Of a stretch of 64,000 bases of DNA, positions 10,908-23,700 are shown piece after piece (position 1 is the stretch's first letter; every line of letters starts with the position of its first letter). A program made the position numbers and the translations under genes. The stretch covers positions 62,001-126,000 of the forward strand of contig JAWRVZ010000311.1 in NCBI GenBank assembly GCA_037043235.1. The letters run 5' to 3'. This DNA comes from Rhodeus uyekii. Lineage: Eukaryota > Chordata > Actinopteri > Cypriniformes > Acheilognathidae. The notes beneath the pieces are model-generated. The model worked only from the letters and a program-made list of their open reading frames with translations. It ran no database searches and had not been told where the DNA came from.

Positions 10908-13900
10908 ATGAAGCTATGGAACAAGTACAAGGTGACCAGTATTCCCTCTCTGGTGTTCATTGACGCTGCCACGGGGAAGGTGGTGTGTCGGAACGGCTTG
11001 CTTGTAGTGAGAGATGATCCAAAAGGTGAGTGTTCAGTTTTTCACTTGCTCTCTAAAGGTTTTAAAGGGATAATTCACCCAGGAAAAAAAACTAATTTTG
11101 TTATTAATGAGATAGAGGCCAGCTAGTAAAGAGGCAAACCTCTCTCCCCAGGCCTCGGGTGTCACAGTAGTGACTGATGCTAGAGGCTGAAGTCTTTTGC
11201 ATCCTCCTTTGGCCTGACGCTAGTTAAAATCTCTTAACTTTTAACCTCTTGTTGTTCCAAACACGTTTACATTTATTCATTTAGCAGACGCTTTTATCCA
11301 AAGCAACTTACAACTTGAGGAGTACAGAAAGCAATTTGTCATGAAGAGACAAAAGTACACAAGAGTGCTCACAATGTCAAGGTTTTGGAGAACGCGAGGG
11401 CTCAATCGCAGAGAGGACAGGGTTTTATTGGAAAAAGAAACAAAAACTCAAACACAAACCACCCCAAGGGGGAAAACCATAACAAGACTGACAGGGCAAG
11501 ATTCACGACACGAACGACGACTGGAAATGACAACGAAGCGACACAGGACGGCAAACACGAGGAGATTAAATACACACAGGAGGAAGGGCAATTGATGAGA
11601 ACACAGCTGGGACGAATCAAAGTTAAGCAGGGAAACGAGGTGGGAGGGTTGACACATTAACGAGACATGAACACGCAGCCAATGTGAACACGCATCGCCG
11701 CATGTTCACACTAAACAAAGACGCAACAAGCACGCGGCTGATGAAAACACAAACCACATGCTCACAACACTGCACACGAACCCGAGAGAACGCGGCTTGA
11801 GCAGAGCTTGAACCGCACCCACTCACAAAACATAGACTGCACGAGAACGAGGAACCACTCGGCTTGCGCGCTCATGACGAGGACGAACACACGGGTCATG
11901 AATGTCCGAATCCCGACACAAACCGAAACCAGACAAGACCAGTCTGGGGATCGGACATCATAACCCGCACATAAGACATTACACAGACAAGTGTGCGCTC
12001 GGCTCGAATCCTCGAAGCCGTGCGCACACACATCAAATACGAGACATTACGGTAGTGTCAGAGCTCTGCCACAAATCCAAGAAATGACTAGACTGAATGT
12101 GGCAGAACCCTGACACACAGTGCAAAGTTTCCAACCTTGCTTAAAGTAGTATAAGCCTGGAGAATGGAGGGACTAAAGGAAAGTGAAAGCATAGAATTTT
12201 TTTCATTTAATTTTTATGATAGGTGCTCACGAAAGAGTTGAGTTTTCATCTGCCTTCCGGATGAAGGAAGGGAGATTGTTCCACCAGCAAGGAACGGTTA
12301 ATGAAAATGAGAGGGATTTTGTGCCTCTGTGATTGATCCACGTGAGTCGTCACTCATTAACTGATCGTAGGTTTCTGGTGGATTTATAGTAGCGAGTGGA
12401 AGGAGGACGCTAAGCCTGTGTTAGCTCTGTAATGCTTTGAATTGGATGCAAGCAGCAAGTGGGAGCCAGTGCAGAGAGATAAAGAGACATGGGCCCTTTT
12501 GCTCTTGTTGAAAACCAGACGTGCTGCAGAGTTCTGGATCAGTTGCAGGTGTTTGATTGCACTTGAAGTCCAGCCAGAAGAGCATTGCAATAATCAAGCA
12601 CTTATGCTGTTTTTTTCTGTTAAACACTGAAGGAGAAATATTAAAAAAATCTCCAAAACTGGAACAAAAACCCTAAAGATGCAGCATAAACGTTCTCCAT
12701 ACAACTTATGCAACTTGTTGCGAGCAGGACGGTACCGAGGGCAGTGAGAACGGCGTATAATGAGCGCCACTTACATGCCGCAACGGCATCGTATCATAAA
12801 AGCATGAAAGGAAAAGCGAGGACAGTGAAGAACGAGAAATGTCCAGACCTGCTCCTCTCTCATCCTTCAATGTCATCGCTCCTCCTTTTCCCGCCATGCT
12901 CGCCATGCCCAAATTGCACTTCAGTTTTGACTATTTTATACATATTTTTAATTCCTATAGTTGGAGGTGTGTTAGGGATATGTTAAAGTTTAGACCCTGA
13001 ATACAAGACGACAAAATAAAATAAGCACTCATCAACGTGGGCATCTGTTGTTGTCGTTGCTGTTGTTCTGTCACTTTTTCAACAGTGAAACAACAGACCG
13101 AGCTGTAACTATTTTTTTGCCACGAGCACTGCACACATACTAGATCCATTTACATTTTGTTTTACATTTATGCATTTGACAGACACTTTTATCCAAAATG
13201 ACTTGCATTGCATTCAAGATATACATTGACAATCAGTTCTTGCTTTCCCTGAGAATCGAACCCCTGACCTTGGTGTTGCAAGCACTATGCTCTGTTGTTT
13301 GAGCCACAGGAAAGCTGATTTGTTTGATTGATTGATTCACAAAGTTTGATTGATTCATTTATGAATTGGAGTTCAGTAGATGGATAACATCTCTACATGG
13401 TGGAAACCACCTGTGTGTCGATTCTCCAAAATATTCTCCAACTGTGTTCCACAAAATAAGTACAGGCTTAAAACAAATAAATGAGGGTTTGTAAATGATT
13501 ACTTAATTTTATGGAGAACTATCACTTTTACTCGCACTGCATACCTGACTTGGTACCATGATGTATTCTTGTCTTGCGCTTCCCTTCACCTGTCTGTATG
13601 GTAACGGTATTTGAAGAGCTCTATGCATTTGATAGCCCTCGGCTCACTTGAGTGGTGTCATCTGAAACGCCTCTCTGCAGGTGAAAAAATGGCATTTATC
13701 TGTCTGGAAACTAAGGCGGGGAGACACTGCGTTTTCCTAAAAACGTCCATGCAGTGGTTTTTGTCAGGTGATCAGCATGACAGATTCTCCTCCTCAGTTT
13801 AATGAGCCTCTGCTCCAGCAGTAAGAGGGAAAATGAACTTGGTGATTCATGAAGCACAGTGCCATTCTGAAACACTGGCTTTCAGGATTGATGACTCTGC

Positions 13901-16900
13901 TTTCAGTGTGATGACACGGCCAAGAGTTTTTGTTTGAGAGCATGTGTGATATCCGGGGTGTGTGTGTGTGTGTGTGTGTGTGTGAATATGTGAACAGCAC
14001 CCAATACAGAAGCAGGTTCAAAACCCCAACGACAGCCCTGCACTTTTTTCATTTTTTCGGGCTAATAAAGCCTGTAAAAGAAAAGAAAAGAAGGAAGACA
14101 CTTCCAAAACTTAGGGTGTATTATAGTGGCCATGTTTATTAAGCTCCAAAAATGGCACAAAAACATCCAAAAGCAACATTTAATTCATAATTCACTGACA
14201 AACATCCTTGCTGGTGAACTGTCAACTTGAGAACCACTACAACTGCATCACTGATTCAGTGAGTTGAACATGATATTAAGATCAAGAATGGAGTAATTCA
14301 CAGATTTTGATCTTTCCGATCTGAATTTCGACCACTCCGGTTCTTTTCACAAAACCGATCGGTTTTGTTTGCAAATAAGACTTACTCATTTATGAATATA
14401 AAGACTTTTATTCACTTTTGACAGCTCCAGGGCTTTTGTGAAAAGGTGTTGTCTACTCTTTAAACAGCATTATGGTGAAAATGTTTCTTTCAGTTTTTCC
14501 CATCCGTTTGGCCTAAAACACTGTTCGCTGTCATCCAGTTTGAAATGTTGACTACAAACAAGGACGTTTTCCAGATCTATTTACAATTTTTGCAGCCTTT
14601 AGCCACTGCCTACAACACACTGAAAGTAACTCACTCTCACGAAACATTCACTCTTTGAATTCTTGAGCGCGGCAATAGTACAAGTCAACACCATTATGAC
14701 TACATTTTTGCTAAGAAGTATTTCCTACTAAAGCAAGGCGGTAGTTGGCTCTGGTAAGAACATCCATAGTAGATTGGTGGTAGGGCCTTGCCCAGTGCAT
14801 TATGGGTGTTGAAGTTGTCCTACCTATTTGGGAAAAGGGAAAATGACCACCTGTTTGCTCGGGTAGCACCAATTTCATCCTTTTTGCAGCCAAGTTTTAT
14901 TAAAAGCCCATTTTGCCACAGGTGAAGTATCCTTTTAATTCTTCATTTTTAGTTGAGGTATGCTAAATAAACTAAATTTTTAAATAAAAATAGATGGACT
15001 TCACTTTAAAACCTGATATTTGCTCTGCTCTCATTCTCATGTTGCAGCATCTGATTTCCGTGCGCTATCAGGAATCAGAGGAGAGGCTCGTGTGTATTAG
15101 AAATATATGAATGACATGCATGTGCTCTGCTGGCAGTGAAAGGAGGATTGTGTGACAGTAATCAGAGTCCTGCTCTTCTCCCCTCCCACCCGTCCTGCAG
15201 GCCTGGAGTTCCCCTGGGGGCCGAAGCCCTTTGCGGAGGTGGTGGCCGGGCCCTTGCTCAGGAACAACCGACAGACGGCAGACAGCAGTGCCCTGGAGGG
15301 GTCCTATGTGGGGGTTTACTTCTCTGCACACTGGGTGAGTGCTTTATCTGTCAGTGGTTCTAACCTAGCCATACTTTAAGACAAAATTGCAGTTGATGCA
15401 AATTGGATCTCGTGTACCAAATTAGTATTTTTAACCTACTTGTACTTTGGGGACAAAATTGCAATCTAATTTTATTTCTCATTTTAATTTACAGTAGTTT
15501 AACTTGATGTGCCAAAAAATCTAAAAATCATATAAAAGGTATATAAAATAGACATAATATAATATATATATATATATATTTATATTAATAATAAAACTAT
15601 AACAATATTTCAATGACTGGTTCGTAAATTAGTAGAAAGAACATTAACACAGAATCAGACATAACCAAAAAATGAGTAATGGCTCTAATAGCTTATTTGC
15701 AAGTTTGATGTTTTGTGACTCTTTTAAAATAACCAGTTCATAAGAGTCATTTGTTTTCATGAATCTGATATCAAAGCTGAGCGGTGTTACTGTTCCCCTT
15801 TGGTTTCCCATCATATGAAACCTTTTCCTTGTTTTTTCCCACAGTAAAAGTGACTTACACTCATGCCAGCATTTGACGTGTTCATTTGCGTTCACGGCGG
15901 AACGGTTTCTTGACTGACAGCGTTCCTCGTCGCTTCGGCAAACACAGGCACTGCTGGTGCCAGTCCACAGGGCAGCCGCCACAGTAGTGGGAGCTTGTTT
16001 TTCCAGTCCCCCCCGTTTTCCAAACCCAGACAAATTGTGAAGATGAGCCACAAAACCAGGCTATATATTTCAGTTTATTATTCCAACACCGCATTCCTCT
16101 GCTCCTAACCAGTGTAAAGTCAACCTCTATTAAAGTGACTTCTGTAAGACTAAATGTGCCTGGACATATTTTTCCCACTGATATACTAGTAATGGCACTT
16201 TTTTCGTGTTTTTTTTCTCCATTTGAAAATGGCCTCATTTTGACCTCAAGGAAACTAGTTTCCTAAGAAACTCAGATATATATTTTACTAATATTTACAG
16301 CTGAATATCAGTCCTCTATTTAAGGTCCTCTTACCTTTCAATAATAATCTAATAACTATTAATAATAACATGTAATGTGTTGGGTTGTTTTAGAAAAAAT
16401 AAAGTATAGCCAAGGACTGAGGCTTTTTGCTTAATATCTACTAAAAAGTTGTGACGATACTCCAATAGTTTTTATACTATTATTATTATTATTATTATGT
16501 CAATAAGTAACTGACAATGCAAGTACATCAACTAAAGTCTTAAAGGGATCATCAAAATAGAGTGAAACCATTTTAGTTTTTTTTTGTTTTAGTTTTCTGA
16601 AGACTGAAATTGTTGATTAAGCCTGATTGGTCGGCTCAGAAATATAAACAACATGTTCAATTAATGCCATATTATGCTGATTGATCTGATTGAAGCCATC
16701 TTGGGAAGGTCATCATTTTCAGTTGTAACCTTATGAAACATTATATATTTCAGTTTGTGGTGTTACTGGTAAATTCTATTATCACATTCAGTTCCTTTAC
16801 ATTAATAATAATAATAAACTTTATTTTATATAGCGCCATTAAAATTTATATCTCAAAGCGCTGCACAGAAACATATAAATACAATAAACATAAATTAGAG

Positions 16901-17694
16901 TTAATTTAAAAGGGAAAGATGCATTATATAAAAAGCAATGCAGAACACATAATAATAATAATAATAATAATATTCAATCACAGTTACTTTTGATATTCAT
17001 TTGCATTAGATTTAATCATTGCGAATGATTGCTTCGTTATGATATAACAGAATTCTGTTTAATATAAACTACTGTTTAAAAGTTTAGGTCTGTAAAATAT
17101 TTTTGAATACAGCGAGAATGCATTAACTTGATTAAAAGTGACATTTATAATGATACAAAAAAGTGTCTCTGTCTAATTTGTGCTATTAATTGGGCCTAGA
17201 CACATTTTTTGAGCTGATGTTATTAGGAAAATCTGTGGAATGAAGTTAAATGTAATAAACGAGTACTACACGCATACCGGTAGCTGGAAGCATTAATCAG
17301 ATGTGCGTAAATATTTGATAAAGAGAGGCAGAAGAGCCGGAGGATATTTAAAACTTTGTGAATGACAGACGTTTGAGTTCTGTGTGAATTTGCTGAGCTT
17401 TCGTTCAGTAGTCAAAGGTCTGGAGAGCTCTTGAAGAGAGCTGAGTGAAGCATGTCAGGCTGTAGCACTCTTGTGAAAAGAAAAAAACATGCAGCACAAA
17501 ATACCTCCAAGCTATAAAAGAGAGGATGAATTTAAAAGCTCTTCCAGGCCCTGTTCACATTTGTGTTTTGTTTTTTTCTTAAAGGAGTGCTGAATTGCAG
17601 GGAGAGTAATATTAAGTGCTCTGGGTGCTCACAAGGCCACTATGTGCGGTTTATTATCAGAAACCCTTTAGGAGGTCTTGTCATAACTTATGTA

Positions 17695-17740
<46 letters not shown>

Positions 17741-20700
17741 CCCAAAGTGTCCTCCTTGTCGCAGTCTAACCCGAGTGTTGGTGGAATCATACCGGAAAGT
17801 GAAAGAATCAGGACACAAATTTGAGATTGTGTTTGTCAGTGCTGATAGGTGAGAGACATTTTAAACATGCTTTCTTAATTTCATTACACATTATATTAGT
17901 AGAAAGATTAATATAACGCATTAATTATATAATTTCAGTGAATTCATTTCTTCATACAAATATGGTAGTTTTTTTTTTCTTCAGTAAAATGTATTCACAG
18001 ATCATAATTATTTCTATTATTATTATTATTTCATTATTATTATCTCGTACTAATAACCTGTAAATGGCTGATTCTATAAATAATTTTTTTAATACTATTT
18101 TGTCTTTAATTACAAAGTAAAACGCTACAAACCATCATTCTCGATGCATTTTGGCATCTCAACATTATGTACAGAATGGAAAATGGATATTCATTTTGAG
18201 ATTTTTTTAAATATCACATTTAACAGTGTTATTAAATTATTAATTGTTAAATTAATATCTAATGATCACTTAAAGTTAATCTAAATGGACTAATGAGGAA
18301 GAACATCATAGAAGTTCAGTGGAGAAAGGCATAGATTCATCTTAACATGGTAATAAACGTCATATACATAATTCACCCGCTATATTGCAAAATGTACCCG
18401 TTTTTTTTTCCGTGTCAACAGCTTCAGAGCGATCATAGTTAATAATCTGCAAAAGCCCACCCGCATGTTGACTGGATTGGTTACAGCGTAGCTTCTTTCT
18501 TTTTTTTCACTGACATTTTAAGGAGAAAATACACTGTAATGGTGTTGACTTATGAATTTGCACATGCTTTGTCTTAAAGCATATTAAAGACACCACAGAA
18601 CCAGCAACATAAAAAAAAAAAAACTTTTAAAAATCTCTAATATCAGCCGATAACTTGCATAGCACTGATATATTGCGCGTTCCTAATTTTGCACATGATA
18701 TCCCCTGTTTATTTCCTATATTAATTAGACTTTTTTTAGTATGGAGGACGTTTTAAGCATGTGATAAAGATGTGTCTTGTGATGTAGGTCAGAAGAGTCG
18801 TTTACGCAGTACTTCAGCGAGATGCCGTGGTTGGCAGTGCCGTACACAGACGAGGCCAGACGGTCACGACTCAACAGACTCTATGGAATTCAAGGTACGC
18901 CTGTGGACTTTAGCTCTGGCTCAGGTGTACGTGCGTTTGTTTGATATAACAGCATGTGGCTGGACGTCACGTTGGCCGTCGCTGGATATAGCTGACCCTG
19001 CCAGGAACTGCAAACTGAGCTGTAGGACCTCAGGAATGTAGGCGGCTAATCAAGTTTACTTGACTCTTACTGTTCGCCACTGCTCCCTCTCTCTTTAACT
19101 CGCTCGCTCTGGATCTCATTCTTTGTAACAATTCTGAAAACATGGTTTTTAAGGGAGTACTTTAACCAAAAATGATAATTCTGCCGTTATTTATTCACCC
19201 TCGTGTCTTTCCAAACCTACCTGATTTTATTTCTTCTGAAGAAGACAAAAGAAATTATTTTAAAGAATGTTTTAATTGTTTCCATACATGTAATGAAAGT
19301 CAATGGAGACAATAGAAAAAAAGAGATATATTTTCAAAATTTCGAAATAGGTTTGCACCAACATGACAATTACGTGAGTAAATGACAATTATTTTTATAA
19401 AAAAAATAAAAAATGACTGTGTGCCAAAATAATAGAACTTTTTATCAATTTTGTAAAAGTGTATTTTAAGAAAACATGAATATAGTTGCATATTGATAGC
19501 ACTTCACAATTATTTTAATACTATTTTTACACATTTACCAACATCTGTCATTTTAAACCCTAAAAGTGCCCTTTGCCCCTGCAAATTACTCTTAATGGAC
19601 CAGGTATCGTAATGACTCTCTCTTTCTGCTTTCTGCTCTTCTCCTTTGGGAGTGGATGCATTGAGAGAGAGAACTGGCTTCTGGCCTATCCGATCTGGAA
19701 TGTGTGGAATTCATCTTGGATGAGTTGATACCGACTCCCCCTTCCCTCCACCTTCAGCCTGAAGTCAGTGTGTGTGTGTCTGATAAGGCCATTAATACTG
19801 CAGGCAGATTTGTATCTCAAAGAGGGCTTGAGAGAGTCTGGCATCGCAGAGATCAGTGTGACCACAGGCCGACTGACTCTGTCTTTGTGGAAGAATGTGT
19901 GCTGATGTTGTGCTTAGGGTGTGGAGGACCTTTATGTGGCCTAAAGCCACAGTTCAGCTCCACTTGCCATCTCACACACTCACCATTAAACATGCTAAGG
20001 CATATTAAAAGACAGAAGAGAAGAGAGAGAAACGGTTTCCCAGGATGCCAGATAAAGAGAGAAACTCTCTCAGAGGCTTTGTACACACCCACGGGCACTC
20101 AGACAAGCACGTGATTGGTTCCCGGCGCGAGATCGACCAATGAGAGCACGAATGGAGTGGGAGCCTCTTCACCTCTCTCAGAAGCAAATGTTGACGATCC
20201 AGCGCCGATATCTGATGACGAGGCGCTTCCCGAACTGATTTAAAGGCCTCATTATACCAGTGCAGTAACACCATCATCATCATCATCATCATCACATTCA
20301 TTCTAAAATCACTGTTAAATAATTCACTGAGTTTTCATCATCTTTCTAATATGTTAATAACATACTAATATGATTTGCTGCTCAAGAAACATTTCTTATG
20401 GTTCATGTTGAAAACCGTTGCTTTTTAATATTTTGTTCAAAAGAAAAGGTCAAAAGAAAAGCATTTATTTAATATAGAAATCTTTTGTAACAGTATAATG
20501 TCTTTACAGTCACTTTCGATCATGCCATTTCATGCATCCTTATTTGCTGAATTAATTTCTTTTAAATCTTAGAATTAAAAAAATCTGATTAGATTAACAC
20601 TTTATACTTGAATCCTATAATGACCAATAAAAAGGTCAGGTCATTTTTGGTCATCGCTGAACACAAAATGCTACTGTGACAAAATCACAATCAATCAGAG

Positions 20701-23700
20701 CTTGTTTGATGTTTAATATATAGCAATGTAAAAAAGTTGATTTTTATACCAATGTATCACATATATGTCTCTTGACGTGGTTGCTTGGAACAGATTTAAA
20801 TGAATAAATGTTTTCATATACATTTATATAATTATTATTATAATTTTAACTGTCTCCAGGTATCCCCACACTGATTTTTCTGGATACAGAGGGTCACATG
20901 ATCACGCGACAGGGTAGAGTGGAGGTTCTCAATGACCCCGACTGTCGGCTCTTCCCGTGGCACCCGCGTCCCGTGCTGGAGCTCAGCGAGTCCAACGCCG
21001 TGCAGCTTCACGAAGGGCCCTGTCTCGTGCTGTTCGTAGGTGAGCTGATTCTTCTCTTCTTCCTTTTGAGATCACGCAGAGGAGCACTCAAAGCCTATTG
21101 ACTCTTCACATCCCTTTTCAAATTACTATCCTCATTCATCTCTTCTACCACATCATGTCTTTTTTCTCTCTCATCTCGCCGTTTTTAACCACTCTTTTAG
21201 ACGCTGAGGAAGAGGGAGAGCTGGAGCCGGCGAAGGAGCTCATCCAGCCAATCGCAGAGAAGATCATGGCTAAGTACAAAGCCAAGGAGGAAGAGACGCC
21301 ACTGCTCTTTTTTGTAGCTGGAGAGGTACGTCTGTCAATATTCAGGATCATGTGTAATTGAACAATTAAAGGAATAGTTCTCTCAAAATTTTAAAATAAT
21401 TTATGCAACCTCATGTCATTTCAAACCTGTACAGAACATATTTTGAAGAACGTGTTGGCCAGTTTTGGCAATACAGTAGAACCCCAACTTACAAAAATAA
21501 TCCATTCTGAGGTTGGCAGCGTAAGTCGATCTTTTCGTAAGCCGGTCAGGCTTTTACATGTAAATTGCCTAATCCGTTCCAAGCCCTACGAAAACACCAC
21601 ATTTAATTTTATAATAAAGCTAAAATGCACTCACCATACTGTATTCCCTTTCACTTCAGCAGGAATCTTCACATCCATGGCTAGTGATTAGGAAAAAGTT
21701 TGTTAACTGGGCACAAAATAATGGCGATGCAGCACGATGAAAACAAAACTTGTATGCGAAAGCGCGGACGAACTTTAGCGTTAGCATAGCACAGGCGAAA
21801 TGGGAGAGGAACGCCGCTACGCAGAGGCTGGTTGGAGCGATGCTGACCAATAGGAAAGCAGGATGCTGCAGCGAAAGTTAGCGTCCGAGCCGGGAGACAG
21901 AGCGGGACGATTGGTGCGAGTTTGCGGGTCAGTGGCGCGCGAATTTCGAAACAAAACTCGGAAATCGTCACCTCGGCTGAGATTTCGTTTTTCGCATATC
22001 GATCATTTTGTCGTTACTCGGGCGAAAAAAACCCCCCGAAATCTTATCATACGTCGAATTTTTCTTATGTAGAGGTTTCGTAAGTCGGGGTTCTACTGTA
22101 TAATGGAAGTGACTGGTGCTGTCAAGCTCTAAAATGACAAAAAACAGAATTGTGAACCATATTTGTTTCATGGAATACTATTAAAAGTATTCGATAGAAG
22201 TCATCTGAGGCCATAACTTTTGTGATAAACTAAAAATTAAGCAGAAACCCCCTCCATTAAAAACAACACTGATATAGGATACATGAACGGTTATTTTGGG
22301 ACTATTATTAAATCAGTTCACAAAATTGGTTTGAATGATTTGTTCTTGAATCAAACTGATTCACAGTGGGTAACGGCTCACTGGAGCGGAAGATTATTAT
22401 TGAATAAAGATTTAAATTTTGATCACACCAAAGCATCATCTGACATCACATGCATGTATTCCTTCAAGGGTTTATTGAATGATATTATTTTTTTTCTTCT
22501 CTGCCACACCAATCTGAACGTTTGCTTGCTTTTACACACAAGTGTGATGTGCCATCTGTTTCTGTATATTTGTGTAAAACAATCCTTCGGAAGGGCGGCC
22601 TGCAATCACCAACATGTACATGCAGTAAATAAAAGGAGCTGCAGTTGAATGGCAAGCACATGCAGCACAAGCCTCAAACCCAGAGGGTGTCAAAACAGCT
22701 GTGCCCTTCTCTCTCTCACTCCCTCCCTCGCTTTTTTCATCTCCCTGATCACCTCTTCGTCTTTCAAGCCTGCATGCCAAAAGGGAGGAGAGCCAACATT
22801 TTCATAACTGTTATCTCCTGTTTTCTCTTTGTAACCTTTGTGGAAGTCGTGTGTCGGCAGGCGTAATTAATTGACGATTAGTCGCTAAAAGAACACGAAG
22901 ACATAGTCAATAGCTCTTTATTTTCTTTTCCCCTCCTCACTTTAAGTTTCTTGCCACCATTCAGTCTTTCTTTGTGTGAGGCACACCCAGAAATGGCAGA
23001 TCTTCAGGGTGGCATTTGGCTATGCCATGGTTTGGGTTTCAGGCATTCCCCGCACGTTCTGTAGCTGTGCATGTCTAACCGAGCTTTACGCGACACATTT
23101 ACCAACATCTTACATTTTAAACCCTTCCTTTCTTTACTATTTTTGTTTTGTTTGGCTTTGTTTTAGTTTTTAGTTTTTTGGTGTGTTCTTGTTTTAGTGT
23201 TGTTGTTCTTGTTCATTTTGCTTTACTGCATTATGTTTTTGTTTGGCTTTGCTTTATTTTTATTTTTTTGTGTTGTTGTGTTTCAGTTTGGCTTTGCTTT
23301 ATTTGTTTTTTGTTTTTTAGAGTGGTGTTTTTGTTTTGTTTGGCTTTGCTTTGTTTTTGTTTTTAGAGGGTTTTTGTTTTGTTTGGCTTTGCTTTATTTG
23401 TTTTTTTGTTTTAGTGTTGTGTTTTTGTTTTCGTGTTGTTTTGTTTGGCTTTGCTTTGTTTTTTGTTTTGTTTTTTAGAGTGGTGTTTTTGTTTTGTTTG
23501 GCTTTGCTTTATTTGTTTTTGTTTTTAGAGTGGTGTTTTTGTTTTGTTTGGCTTTGCTTTATTTGTTTTTTGTTTTAGTGTTGTGTTTTTGTTTTCGTGT
23601 TGTTTTGTTTGGCTTTGCTTTGTTTTTTGTTTTGTTTTTTAGAGTGGTGTTTTTGTTTTGTTTGGCTTTGCTTTATTTGTTTTTAGAGTGGTGTTTTTGT

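Larger units (their letters stand above)
11026..15200 (+). other. nxn: nxn intron with an L2/nested-element block and SINE
   Basis: This intron opens with a MITE fragment (about 11062-11100, ending in the AGGGATAATTCACCC type). It then holds an L2-type LINE 3' end interrupted by a 740-bp element, a complete SINE, and a TG microsatellite at 13959-13984. From 14000 to 15200 I see no gene and no recognised repeat. Confidence 0.6.
18895..20859 (+). other. nxn: nxn intron with MITE and Tigger-like fragment
   Basis: The intron holds a foldback MITE (19151-19398), a fragment of a Tigger-like element (20009-20240), an ATC trinucleotide run (20265-20292) and part of the dispersed cyprinid repeat (about 20310-20600, containing TTTGCTGCTCAAGAAACAT). 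No gene is visible. Confidence 0.55.

Noticed and set aside
11341..12087. Overlapping open frames on both strands at the 740-bp element
   Set aside because: All are short and mutually overlapping; explained by skewed base composition of the element.
13161..13315. tRNA gene candidate from A- and B-box-like sequence
   Set aside because: The tRNA-like part is degenerate, cannot be folded into a clean cloverleaf by eye, and continues into the L2 tail; it is a SINE head.
15644..16238. Two antisense open frames of 135 and 118 codons in an nxn intron
   Set aside because: Overlap each other in different frames, no known motif, no splice structure.
19704..20114. 136-codon plus-strand frame
   Set aside because: Its second half is the body of the Tigger-like MITE, its first half intron; not a gene.
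22283..22648. 121-codon open frame on the plus strand
   Set aside because: No recognisable domain, irregular hydrophobic tail, lies in intron without splice or promoter context; chance frame.
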